Assembly: GCA_037176725.1 (NCBI GenBank)
Contig: JAZBRS010000014.1
Coordinates: 71,902,501 to 71,966,500, forward strand
Source of the DNA: Posidonia oceanica
Taxonomy: Eukaryota > Streptophyta > Magnoliopsida > Alismatales > Posidoniaceae
DNA length: 64,000 bases
Direction of reading: 5' to 3'
Position numbers and translations under genes: made by a program. The notes under the pieces are model-generated. The model was not told where the DNA came from. It saw nothing but the letters and a program-made list of their open reading frames with translations, and ran no database searches. Shown one piece after another: positions 11,297-22,252 of this stretch (its first letter is position 1; every line of letters begins with the position of its first letter).

Positions 11297-11980
11297 GATT
11301 GCCCCTCCTTGAAGATGGCTTCAGCACGAAGCTATCTACAAGGAGAGACGATACCCCTATGTGGCGCTACTTGGAGATCCTAAATGAAATCTAATGCCTG
11401 CTGCCACCAGACTTGGACGAGACACAAAGAAGGTCGGCTAAAGAAACACGGCCAAGGGGATTGCCCAAGGGGAACAAACTAACAACATGCCACGGGGATT
11501 GCCCGCGAAGGTCAAACTAAAAGACTTGCCACGGGGATTGCCCGCGGGGGTCAAACTAAAAGACTTGCCATGGGGATTGCCTGCAGGGGTCAAACTAAAA
11601 AGACTTGCCACGGGGATTGTCCGTGGGGATCAAGCTTGAAAGATGAATAGCTAATGTTTCCGACGACCACTCAATGCGAATGCAATACAATGCGAATGCA
11701 ATACAATGCGTTATGCATGGATGTATGCAGACGGGAATGCAAAAGAGGGGGTCATGATATGCAATGCATGACCCCAGGTAATAAGGTTCCTCCATAATCG
11801 TCGGCTTTAATTAGTATATCGGGTTGCTCAAGAATTTTTCTCACCACCTAAGGCGGACTGACACATGCGTGAATGTAATTCGTCATAATCAGGTGTCATT
11901 TCCTCGAGCGTAGTCTACACTCTCCAAGGGGACTGTCGTCTCATGATACGCGGGTTGGCGAGCGAGAGGTCCATGATGCT
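11297..11980 (-). mobile_element. N 3' UTR remnant 1 with tandem repeats
   Basis: This 684-bp block lies between two N LTRs. Read on the minus strand, it ends with the purine run CTTCAAGGAGGGGCAATC before LTR a. It contains four copies of a unit of about 40 bp (GCCACGGGGATTGCCCGCGG then GGTCAAACTAAAAGACTT) at about 11490-11640. It also contains GAATGCAATACAATGC repeats. No primer-binding site is seen after the upstream LTR, so this is not an ordinary 5' internal region. The block is the same 3' UTR segment found again at 13337-14020. Confidence 0.65.
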
Positions 11981-13336
11981 TGTGGATATGGGGTTTTGGA
12001 GAGGAGGAGGCTTGTTGTGTCTATTTGGTGCTTCCTCGTTGCCTCTTTTTTGTATCTAACTCCGTCACTCCACATGTGATGGAATCAGCATGATCGCCAC
12101 TCTCGGTTCACTTTCGCCGGCCCTCGAGATGCCTTTGGGGAGATGTAGTGTGGTTGTGGGTTCAGCTACCTTGGGACAACGCCAGCGTTGCCCAAGGGTG
12201 CCCATGCTTGGTGAGCTCTTTCTTCCTTCTTCCTCCTTGTATGACAAACGTTAGCAAAGCAAAACAAACAAAACAATATAAAGATGGATCAATATGTGTA
12301 GTAACCTATCCAGTCATAGTAGAAAAGAAAATAAAGAAAGCATAGTGAGATACGTACCTGAGGGGTTTGATCCCCCCCGGTTGCAACAAATAGAGATGTA
12401 TGCCTAACTAAAACAATATATGAACTTGAAATGAAAATGCTTGATTATGCGACGGAATTAAACATGTGATATCAGAAATGAAATGGAAACAAATGAAATA
12501 GAGTCTCCTTTGTCTATGCACAAGGTGCAAACCGTGTTGACATGAAGCCAACAATGACAAAAGGATGCTCAAGCTTTTCGAAGACTCTCCTTATTTCAAA
12601 ATCTCTCTTCTCTCTTTCAATTCTTTAGGACCTCATATCTCTAAGATTTTTAATCTCAAGAGAGCATGTGAGTTCAAAAATTCCTCTACTACTTTTCTCT
12701 CTCCAAATTTCGGCTATGAACTTTGTGGGGGTACCCCTGCTTTTATAGAAGTAAGGGAGGAACAAAAAAGGACATAAATGCCAAGTCGGCAGAGTTTCCT
12801 GTTTCAGAAGTATTATACGCTGGAAGACCAGCGTATAACGTTATAAGCGAGAGCACCCACGTATAACGTCCTTCGAAGCATAACTGCCAGGATCAGAGAA
12901 GATTCTCCAATTAAGGAGTCTTTAAGTGTGATTAAACTCGACTTTTATGGCTTTGACCGGTGAACATATTCCAAAGAAGGCAAAAAAAAGATTTTTGGAT
13001 TAGGCAAAATAAGGAATGTTCTGGGCTGACTGAGTTGCCACGTTGGACGCTGAAAAACCAGCGGCCAATGTTAGGCACTGCAGAATCAGCGGCCAACGTT
13101 GTACGCTGAAAATTCAACGGACAGCACCCTTAATCAGTTTAACTTCCAAATTTGGTCAGGACGTGAAGAACACTCAGGTTGCCAACATTTAGGGCTTAGA
13201 TAAGGATAGCATTTTGGACTTGAGAGGAACATTTGGCTCATGTGAGACAATCAGGAATGGGTGGAGGGCTTCTAAGAGCGACCTAATGCAAGAGACTATC
13301 CTAACATGATGGGAGTGCCAAAACGGGGTATCCACA
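11981..13336 (-). mobile_element. N LTR copy b
   Basis: A 1,356-bp LTR starts TGTGGATACCCC (minus) at 13336 and ends ATATCCACA at 11981. The TATA box is at 12742-12747. A perfect hairpin with arms TTATACGCTGG (12813-12823) and CCAGCGTATAA (12828-12838) and a 4-nt loop is followed by the palindrome TATAACGTTATA. The motif CCAACGTTGTACGCTG lies at about 13094-13109. It is preceded on the minus strand by the same 3' UTR and purine run as LTR a, so the arrangement is UTR-LTR-UTR-LTR. Confidence 0.8.
12813..12852. repeat. Hairpin plus palindrome cluster in N LTR b
   Basis: An 11-bp perfect stem with a 4-nt loop is immediately followed by TATAACGTTATA, a perfect 12-bp palindrome overlapping its end. 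The cluster is repeated in LTR d at about 45269-45303. Its position upstream of the TATA box is compatible with a cis-regulatory or protein-binding role, which is inference. Confidence 0.7.
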
Positions 13337-14239
13337 GATTGCCCTTCCTTGAAGATGGCTTCGGCACGAAGCTATCTACAAGGCGAGACGATACCCCCGT
13401 GTGGTGCTACCTAGGGGTCCTAAATGAAATCCAATGCCTACGGCCACCAGACTTGGACGGGACACAAAGAGGGTCGGCTAAAGAAACACGGACAAAGGGA
13501 TTGCCCAAGGGGAACAAACTAACGACGTGCCGCGGGGATGGCCCGCGGGGGTCAAACTAAAGGACACTGCCGCGGGATTGCTCGCGGGGGTCGAATTAAA
13601 AGACATGCCACAGGGATTGCCCGCAGGGATCGAAGTAAAAGACATGCCACGGGGATTGCCCGCGGTGGTTAAACTAACAGGATCGATAGCTAACGATTCC
13701 GACGACGACTAAATGCGAATGCAATACAATGCGAATGCAATACAATGCGCTATGCATGGATGCGTGCTGACGGGAATGCAAAAAAAGGGGTCATGATATG
13801 CAATGCATGACCCTAGGAAATGAGGATCCCCCATCATTGCCGGCTTTAATTTGTATACCGGGTTGGTTCAGGAATTTTTCTCACCACCCAAGGCGGACTG
13901 ACACATGCGTGAATGCAATTTGTCACGATCAGGTGCCCTTTCCTCGAGGGTAGCCTACACTCTCCCAGCAGACCATCGTCTCATGAAACGCGGGTTGGTG
14001 AGCGAGAGGTCAATGATGCTCCCAGGCAAAAAGGGGAAATGATCTCTTCTCTGCCGACCGCATTGGCTCTATTCGTCATAATTAGGTGTCATTTCTTCGA
14101 ATGTTGCCCACATTCTCGACAGAGACCGTCATCTCTTGACCTGGAATCAATGAACGATGAGTCCATCGACACCGTTGGCTTTATTCGTCAGAATCAAGTG
14201 TCCTTTCATTGAATGTTGCCTACATTCCCGATAGGTACC
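13337..14239 (-). mobile_element. N 3' UTR remnant 2 up to the O insertion site
   Basis: This holds the same 3' UTR text as 11297-11980, with four to five copies of the 40-bp CCACGGGGATTGCCCGC repeat (13520-13690). It continues into a repeat of about 115 bp (GTTGGCTTTATTCGTCA..GACCGTCATCTC..) at about 13900-14239. It ends with GTACC (14235-14239), the left target-site duplication of element O. The matching copy at 46676-46680 reads GGACC. ORFs here are shadows of the repeat. Confidence 0.65.
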
Positions 14240-17200
14240 TGTTGACACCCCATTTTGACAGGCTTGAACAATTGGAATCTTCTGGCAACTTCTGGATCCA
14301 AACCTAGGTCAAAACTACAGAATCCTTTTCATCCTGCCCTTCAAAACAAGCCCAAATTTGACCTAAAACCTACACCCATTTCCCAAGCCCAAAACTTACC
14401 CAAAAATCATAAGAAAACTCACCATTCCCAACTTAGCAAACCAACCCAAACACCTAGAAAATCTCAACCCAAAACAACTCCCAAAAACCATAGAAAACCT
14501 AGGTAAAACTACCCTTTTCTATACCTCAAAACCCTTCCAAAACATTCTCAAAACTGAACCAAAACCCTAGGTCGAACACTAGAAACCCTAGGCTACAGAC
14601 TCCCCAAATTCCACCTCTTTTCAAAACCTCTAAACCCTCCATTTACCCAAATTATTCATTTCTCTCTCCTAGATTATTCTTTTCTCTCTCCTCTCTCTCT
14701 CCTGATTATCCTCCTTCTTTTCACCCCCTTCTCTCCCTTTTTTTTCCTGGCTGTGGGCCCCCTTGTGCTTCTATCTCTTCTCAATCTTATTCCTATTTTT
14801 ATCTTATTTTTAGCATTTCCTTTGATTTTCAAAAAATTGTCTTCTTTCAACTCCTCTCTTTCCTCTTTATTCCTTCATTTCTCCCTTTTCCTCTTCCTTC
14901 TAATTTTCTTTTCCTTTCTCTTACTAAATCCCTAAAAATCCTTATAAACCTTTAAAACTCTAAAACAAAAGGAAAACAAACCAAAACCCTAAGAAAAGTA
15001 ATTAAAAAATTAATCAAACCATTAAAAAACCAAAAACCTAACTAAATCTAGCTAAAGTGGAAAACCAAGAATGCCAACTAAAAAAATGCAAAACAAACAA
15101 AAAGAAAATGTTGTAAAATCAAGGAAAAAAACCAAAACGTAATCAAAATGGGTAAAAGTAAAACCCTACTAAAAATTATCAAAAACAAATCCTAAAAGGA
15201 AAAGAAAACAATTAAAGAAAAAAAAAACAACACTAAGACAACTACTTAAGAAAAAGAGAAAACCTAACTTAACAATTCTAAGAGAAACAATTCGAAAACT
15301 TGATTAAAAAATAAAAACAAACAATCAAAATCTAAGAACACCTAATTAAAAACTTAACAAGAAAACCTAACCTAAAAAATGTTAAAAGAACCTAACAAAC
15401 AAAAATCAAGAAACAAATCAGAAAAGACTTAAGGAAAAAAAGACTAAAATCAAAAGTCTAAAACTCACCAAAAAACAAACTTTAAAAAAATCCTAATTAA
15501 CATCCCAAGTACTTAACAAGAAAAATATAATTGAGAAACAATTTAAAAGACTTAACAAACATTTAATCAAAATCAAAAACAAATCAAGAACAAAGAAAGC
15601 CCTAAAAACCCTAATCAAAACTAAATCCCTTTAAACCTAATTAACTAATTAAAAACAATCATTAAAAACCCTAATCAAAAAATCCTAACCTAAATAACTA
15701 CTCTAAAAACATCTTCAAGCCTTTCCTATATTTATTCCTATATTTATTTTTACTTTTATTTCTTCTTCTCTTTCTCTTCTTCCCTTCTTCTTCATCCTTC
15801 CTTTCCTTCTTTTTTTTGTTTTTCTCTTCCGGTCCGGCCCGTTCTTCCTCTCCTTTTTTCTTTCTTTTTTTTTTACTCCGCACGCAGGCCCTGCCCAAGC
15901 CAACACTCCTTCTTCCTCCCTCCTACTTCTTCCTCTTCTTTAGACGGTTTCTGTCGCGCTGACACTCCCTCCATCTTCTTCAAATTCGATTTCAACTTCT
16001 CCCACCCGATCACCATCAGCTCCAGTCCACCATCCTCCTCTCAGCGTCACAGCGGGAATTTCGGGGCAATTATTGCCCGTCGCCTCCAGTCGTCCTTTGC
16101 GACTGCAGCTGTTGCTCCCGCCGGTGGAGATTTGAATCCAGCGTGCGTCCACTCCTTCCTAGCTGCTTAAAAGACTCCAGCCTTCATCTCCTCCATGCCC
16201 TTTTTTGATCCCAGAGAGAGAGAGCAATCCAGAGCCTTGAGAGCCACCCAAATTCTCCCCCTCTTCCTCTGCAAAATCAGATCCTTTCCTCCTCCTTCAT
16301 CTCACTGAAACCAGCACCCGTTCTAGACCTCAAACCACTCCCAATTCCTCCCCCAATCTCACCCAGAATCCCAGTATCACTGCCCCTCCATTCCACAGCC
16401 AATCATCCCCAGAAATCACCCCGACACTTCCTTTTTTCACTACAGCAACCCATCATCACTCCCCCAGAAATTCCCGACTCCATAGTGCTTGAGATCTACC
16501 CAAATTCCAGCATCCTACTCCCCAAAACACCACCATCTCAGACGACCTGAGCCTCAGCCTTCATCCCCACCGCAGACCGAACCTTCAACAACAAACACCT
16601 GCACCCAATTTCTGTTCGAAATCAACGTAGCAGCCATCTTCCACCTTGGGCCTCCACTGTCCAATTCAACCCTCCAGCGACACTCACTGAGACTCCAGAA
16701 GCTTGCCGATGCCTTCCAACTGATCCACAGAGCGGCGGACACCTCCCCCCACCTCCGGCGACCTGTAGAGCACCCACTGAAGCCAGTTTTCGCGCCGGCC
16801 GTCGAAGCTTTGCTCCGAGCATCTGGGAAGCACCGGAGCACACCACTGAGGAGATCCGGACGCTCTCGAGCTGTCGACAGCACCTGCAACTACCGGACGA
16901 ACTCCGACGGCGACCACTGAAACAGCCCACGTCGGGGGAGCGATCTGGACGTCGAACTAGGTACTGCACCCTCCCTTTAGCTTAGTTTCTTTCTCTTCTT
17001 GCTTCTCCGCCTCTTAGAATAGGATTCCAGTCCCTATCGCGGATAGTCAACGCCACCGTCTCCTTTCTTCTCCGGTGAGCTCCGGATCTGTCATGCCGCT
17101 CCAGTCAGCAGAAGCACGCTTCGATCGTCGCCCGAGGTCCGGGGGGCTTCCAGGAGCACGACTGTGCTTCCAGAATGACCCCTCGATGCTCTAGCCCTCC

Positions 17201-19974
17201 AGTCTGCTCCGAAGTCCCCTACACTATTTCGTCGTCTTCTCCGACCGTCCTCAGGCCATGCCGTGGCTCCGCGATGCTGCTCCGAGGTCCGACAAGCTCC
17301 GGTGAAGCCCGCTGACCTTTCAGCGCGTCCTCAGCGTCCCCTCTCCGCAGTTCCCAGCCACTGGTAGCCATCTGCTACAGTGGTCGCCGCTGCTGCTTAA
17401 CACTGTAGCTTTAATTCTCTTTACCTTGCTATTTTGCCATTAAATTGCATTTTCAGTCCCTGTTTTTGATTTATTGCATTCTGGTCCTGCCTCTGTTTAA
17501 AACTCATTTAATTTCGCACTTAAATCATATGAAATTGCATGAAAAAGCCAAAAAACTGCCTAATTACATGTTAGTCCCTCTACAGTGTTTCCTTTCAGTA
17601 TTTATTTAAGTTCTGGCCCTCTAGTTTTCCATTATTACATGTTAGTCCTGCCATCAATAATCTGATTTAATATTCTGATTTTACCTTGACAAATTGCAAT
17701 TTTAGTCCCTGCTGTTTTCCCTATTTGCACTTTAGTCTTCTGTTCTGTTAACTTAGGCTTTTGTTTTTCAATTTTTCTTACTGCATTGCATCATTTCCCC
17801 CATACTTTCTGATTTTTGCATGTAGGTCCTTCATTAGTGCACAGCATACATTTAAATGCATATTTTGCTTATAAAATTGCATTTTAGACCCAGCATGTTT
17901 TAAAAATTGCACATAGGTCCTCTACATGCTTATAAAAGTCTTTTAAATGCATATTTTGCTTATAAAATTGCATTTTAAACCCTGCATGTTTTAAAAATTG
18001 CATATAAGACCCCTGATTGCATTCCCAGACCATTAAGACCACTGTTTTGCTTGCAAAAATACATTTTAGACCCTGTTGATTTCAAACTTGCATGTTAATC
18101 TCCCATATGATTTCAAAACTTGTCCTGATGCATGCTTATCTTATAAAATTGCATTTTTAACCCTGCACTTTGCAAAATTGCATTCAGACCTTCCAGTTTT
18201 CAAAAACCTTGCATAAAAGCCCCTAACTTTTCAAAATCCTTGCATTTAGACCCCCACTTTTTCAAAAATTGCATATAAGTTCCCAGCTTCCTGAAAAGTC
18301 ATCCCTAGGTCTTTTCTTGCATTCTGCATGCATTGCACTCATGCATTCTCGCATTTTGGCATTCCTGCACACACTTAGGCACATTTAGCTCTCATTTGCT
18401 TGGGAGGACCTGTTGTGCACCCCCCTAGGACCTCCTGTACACCAAGATCCATTCTTCTCCCCTGTTCTGGCTCCTCTACCTTAAAGCTGGGATATCTTCA
18501 GATCCGGTCGTTGGATCTTCTCGACCAAGCTACCTGGACGACCCCGGCGGAGCACTCTTCAGCATGGACCAAGCAGATCTCAGATCAGGATTCAGATTTC
18601 CAAGGTAAGTCCTCCTAAACCCTTGCACAGCATTCATTTGCACACCATTTGCATTCCATGCATTGTTTTTGCTTTCTGATTTCTCGAGCATGTAGAATAG
18701 GACTTCCTCTTCTTATCTATCAAACCTGCTTCCTCTTTTCGCATACTCCCAGTGCTTTGTATTGCGTTTCCCCTGGACTCACCACTAATTGCGACTTTCT
18801 TCCCCCTTTTCCACGATCCGATCGCATCGCGAGCTTCTGGCAGCGTGCGAGACACATCGTGGGACATTTTGGTGGGAAATAGTCACAAAACAGTGGTAAT
18901 CCTTCCACTTGTTTCGCTTCCCCTTTGTAGGTCTTCACACCTACTTTGCGTGGTCTTTAAACGGCGCTCGTTCTCACACTTGCGCTGTTTACCTCCCCTT
19001 TGCTTCTCCTGCTCTTTTCTTAGTATTTGCATCTGCTTGGTTTCATCGATGCTTTATTTCGCCTGCTTTGGCACCGTTTTACGTGCCCGCTTTGCTTCTG
19101 GCACTGTTTCGCGTGTCGCTTTACTTTCCTGCACCGTTTTACGTGCTGGCTGTGTTTTCTTACACTGTTTCGCGTGCCGCTTTGTTTTCTGCACCGTTTT
19201 GCGTACTGTTCTTGTTTCTTGCACCGTTTTACGTGCTGGCTTTGTTTTCTAACACCGTTTTACGTGTCGCCTCGTTCTTTTGCACCATTTTGTGTGCCGC
19301 TCTCGTTTCTCGCTTTGTTTCGTGTGTTTTACACCGTTTTCCCTTGCATGTCGCCTGCATTGCTTGGTTTTACCGCCGTTTTGTTTTTCCATCTGCATTT
19401 GCATATAGGGCAGTGATGCTTACTGTCTGGAGTTCTCACGAGCCAGGTTTCACTCAGTTCGGAACATAGACAGCGTTGCTGAGCACGTAGACTACACGTT
19501 TACTTCCCTGCATTGCATCCCACCACTTAGAGCACACCTATGAGCATTCATTCAGGCATTCATTGGCATTTAGGCATTCAAACCTGCATTTCCCCGCATA
19601 TGCGAGCGTAAGCCTAGAAAGACCGATTCTTGGGCGTGTCGGGGGTGCCTAACACCTTCCCCGCACGTAACAGGAGTCCTTGCCCAGTCTTTTGGCCCGT
19701 AATGACCATATTGCCCTTATCCTAGGCATGAGTCATATCATTTGCATTCATTTGCATTGCTTTGCATTGCATCTTTTGCTTGGTTTTGCGTGTAAACTCA
19801 CGCATTTCCCTTGGTTTTCCTTATCTCCCGATAATAGACACGGTGGCGACTTAGAATTGTCTTATCTTCTTCTTTTCTTATCTTTTCTCCCCTGTTTTAA
19901 GTGTTTTCGAGTTGAGCCCTCCTCCTTGGACATAGCCGCTAATAGTAAACCTGATTCTGATTGGGATTACTACA
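14240..19974 (+). mobile_element. Element O 5' LTR (Tat/Ogre type)
   Basis: A 5,735-bp LTR begins TGTTGACACCCC and ends TTACTACA, one base before the primer-binding site. Its size fits the giant LTRs of Ogre elements. In order it holds a telo-box-containing A-rich part (14400-15720), a pyrimidine-rich block (15720-15930), a GC-richer block (15950-17400), a TTGCAT-rich block (17420-18370), and a short 30-bp minisatellite (19065-19325) followed by the conserved terminal 600 bp. The positions from 16522 to 18573 are identical to 48993-51044 in the second O LTR. A 143-codon ORF at 16489-16920 lies inside this tract and is not considered a gene. Confidence 0.88.
19065..19325. repeat. 30-bp LTR minisatellite, about 9 units (O 5' LTR)
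   Basis: Units of the type GCACCGTTTTGCGTGCCGCT plus TTGTTTTCT repeat about nine times. The same array has about 35 units in the solo LTR, 8-9 in the second O LTR and about 33 in E3. Confidence 0.85.
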
Positions 19975-19975
19975 G

Positions 19976-19993
19976 TGGCGACTCCGCTGGGGA
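19976..19993 (+). other. Primer-binding site of element O (tRNA-Arg)
   Basis: TGGCGACTCCGCTGGGGA is separated by one G from the LTR end. It is complementary to the 3' end of a plant tRNA-Arg (ACG type, one mismatch, from memory of that tRNA), including the CCA tail. A tRNA-Arg primer is typical of Tat/Ogre elements. Confidence 0.8.
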
Positions 19994-20265
19994 TGCTAGA
20001 CTCCGGCTTTCGCCTTCGCTTTCGCTCGCTTGGGATTTGCTTTCTTTGTTTGCCTTTGTGCCCTTTGCCTTGCTTTTGCTTGTTTGCTCGCCTGTTTGCT
20101 TTGCCCAGCGAAGTCGACAGTGGCGACTCCGCTGGGGATGCTAGACTCCGGCTTTCGCTCGCTTGGGATTTGCTTTCTTTGTTTGCCTTTGTGTCCTTTG
20201 CCTGTTTTGCTCGCTTTTTTGTGCAAACTCTTAGCGAGTCACCTCGTGGCTACTCCGCTCAGGTT
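19976..20265 (+). repeat. Tandem duplication of the primer-binding-site region
   Basis: The PBS and the following 100-plus bases are repeated with a 145-bp period, so a second complete PBS occurs at 20121-20138. It is preceded by ACAG, as in the first copy. E3 has only one PBS at the equivalent place. Confidence 0.85.
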
Positions 20266-21424
20266 TTGCACCTCCTTGCCTTGGTTTGTGCTCTGTTTTG
20301 CCTCTGTTGCTTGTTTACTTGCCTATTTCCTTGCTTCTGCTCTTATTTGCTTTACTGTTTGCCTGTCTTTATCTTTCTTCATCTTGCTTACTTATTATTG
20401 CTTTATTTCCTGCACAATGCATGTCTACATACTTGTTTGGCAACAATGCATGCTTTTTGAATGATGAATGCTTTCTTTTACACATTTGTTATGTCACTAC
20501 ATACGCACATGCCCTGTATATATATGCCTTTTGACATGATGGATGCTTTTTTTTCACTATCATGCTCACAAACACTCGCACATGCCATGCACTTGCCTTT
20601 TGCTATGTTGTATGCTGTTTGCTTGCCATAATTGACTGATTTTCTTCCCTTTCGCACATGCCATGCCTAGGATAGTAGAGACTGTTTGCTCCCCCTGTGG
20701 TTAACTAAAAATGGCAAGTAAAAAGAACTTCTAGGAGCAACTAGAGACTTCAAACAATCCTTCACCCCTTTGGGTTAATAAAACGCGCAAGATAAAAAAC
20801 TTTAAGCATTTGCATAAGCATCATATAGGGCATGCATTCTTTTCATCTGAGTCTACCTACTAGTTTGCGAAGGATGGTCCCGACCTCTTGTTCCACCGCT
20901 TTTGGCGTGGGTCAAGTCAGTCGGTCTGTCCCCCCTTTGTTCAGGGGTCGTGTCGGTGTAGTGGAGTGTACTGCCCACGCTTTGGTGGGGTCAGGGCCAC
21001 CAACGCACCACCCTGTTATTTCCTCAGCTTTGGCTAGGAGTTCGACAGGGAGCCTACTTTTTCTGACCTGAGTCGGTGACCCGTACACCTAGGGATACCT
21101 GAAGTAGACCACCTACTAGGATACACTAGATAGGTGAGGGGGGTATACTAGAAAGCATGCATATCATTCATGCCATCTAACTTAACTCATTTGCATCTGT
21201 CTTTCAGTTTCTAATCCTCGTTTGTCTCTGTTTGTGTCAGCAGTGATCGGTAAGCAAGTTCCCCTTGCTGGAGCTTGAGTACCGTCCCTTTCTGGCATCC
21301 TTGTTGCGACCTTGTTCGCGACCATTACCCTTCTGAGCTATCCGCCTTTGCGACGATAGCTCCTATTAGGAATCGCCGTTTGCATACCCATCGCAGCCCT
21401 GTTCTCACGCGCTCTAGGTCAGCA
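19994..21424 (+). other. Element O leader between PBS and gag
   Basis: About 1.4 kb of untranslated leader, T-rich at first (TTTGCTTGCC-type low complexity) and then ordinary sequence. It aligns with the E3 leader at 61430-62758 (for example the block with GTGTCGGTG and GGGGTCGTG at 20940-20960). No ORF in it is supported. ORF-like stretches at 19975-20460 are low-complexity Cys/Leu/Phe strings. Confidence 0.65.
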
Positions 21425-22252
21425 ATGGCCCAGTACGTCAGTGAGCCTCTCTTCATTCCTGTCATGGAGGGTGTTTCCGCTCCGGCCCCTTCGGTTGCTT
21501 CTTCTGTCCCTCTTGTTCCCCCTCCGACGCCAGGGTTTCCTCCCCTGACGCCTCTAGGATCTCAGTATGTCCCGAGACAGTGGCAAGCATCTCTTCCTCT
21601 AGATCCGGTTGCCGAGTCTATCTTGATGACCGTTACTCGCGTTTTGGAGACAGCATTGCCCCCTCCTTCCCAGGGATACGTCGCCTTTGACATCCCTCCT
21701 ACCACTGCTGCGACTTTTGCTATAGCACCTACTCCTCCCGGACAGTCTGTGTCTGTGCCATTTGCCTCTAGATCCTCGCCGGCACTGCACTCCAACGTTC
21801 CTGTTGACGGAACGCCTGAGGCTCAGTACCAGCACCTGATGGAGCTTGCCTAGAGACTGCAGGGCATGGCTCTATTGGTTCGTCCCTCATCTGCTCCTGT
21901 CGCTCCTGAGGTTCCTTTGAGGCCCGTTCCTGCATTTCATACATCTACCTCCACACCTCCGCCTCGACCATTGTCTCAACTACTCACGGTTCTGACGATG
22001 GGGGCCCGGTTACCGCCTCCTTCTGCACAGCACTTAGCACAGCATGCTTCTCTTCCTCCTGGTGGTCAATCCTTTGGGCTGGCTGGAGCCCAGTACTCCA
22101 CTGGCTCGCTGTCTGGCACCCCGCCTGTACAGCAAGTGGTGCTCCAGCATCCTACCCCTCCCACAGCACAGCATGTCTTCTACCCTCCTCCCTTGCATCA
22201 AGCCCAGAACCCTACATTCATCCCTGCATATACAGTTCCCCAGCACGGATAC
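21425..22252 (+). pseudogene. Element O gag, N-terminal part (split by solo LTR)
   Basis: The start is the ATG at 21425, because the E3 copy has the same context (TCAGCAATGGCCCAG) at 62759. The region is Pro/Ser/Ala/Gln-rich and includes PDPVAESILM and RLQGMALLVRPSS-like stretches that are conserved in E3. One premature TAG at 21851-21853 stands where E3 has CAG. The frame runs through QHGY at 22250 and is then interrupted by the solo LTR. After the duplicated GATAC it resumes in the same frame at 28397, as if the coding sequence had been perfectly continuous before the insertion. It encodes the N-terminus of the particle-forming structural protein. Confidence 0.8.
22248..22252. other. Left target-site duplication (GATAC)
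   Basis: GATAC is matched by 28392-28396 on the other side of the solo LTR. Removing the LTR and one copy restores the gag frame seen in E3 (CACGG.TA.GCCGGCCATC). Confidence 0.9.

Noticed and set aside
16489..16920. 143-codon ORF present identically at 48960-49391
   Set aside because: Its conservation is explained by the 2,052-bp identical LTR tract (the two copies have a silent neighbour difference at 16521). It lies inside the LTR, has no recognisable domain, and is not kept in the solo LTR.
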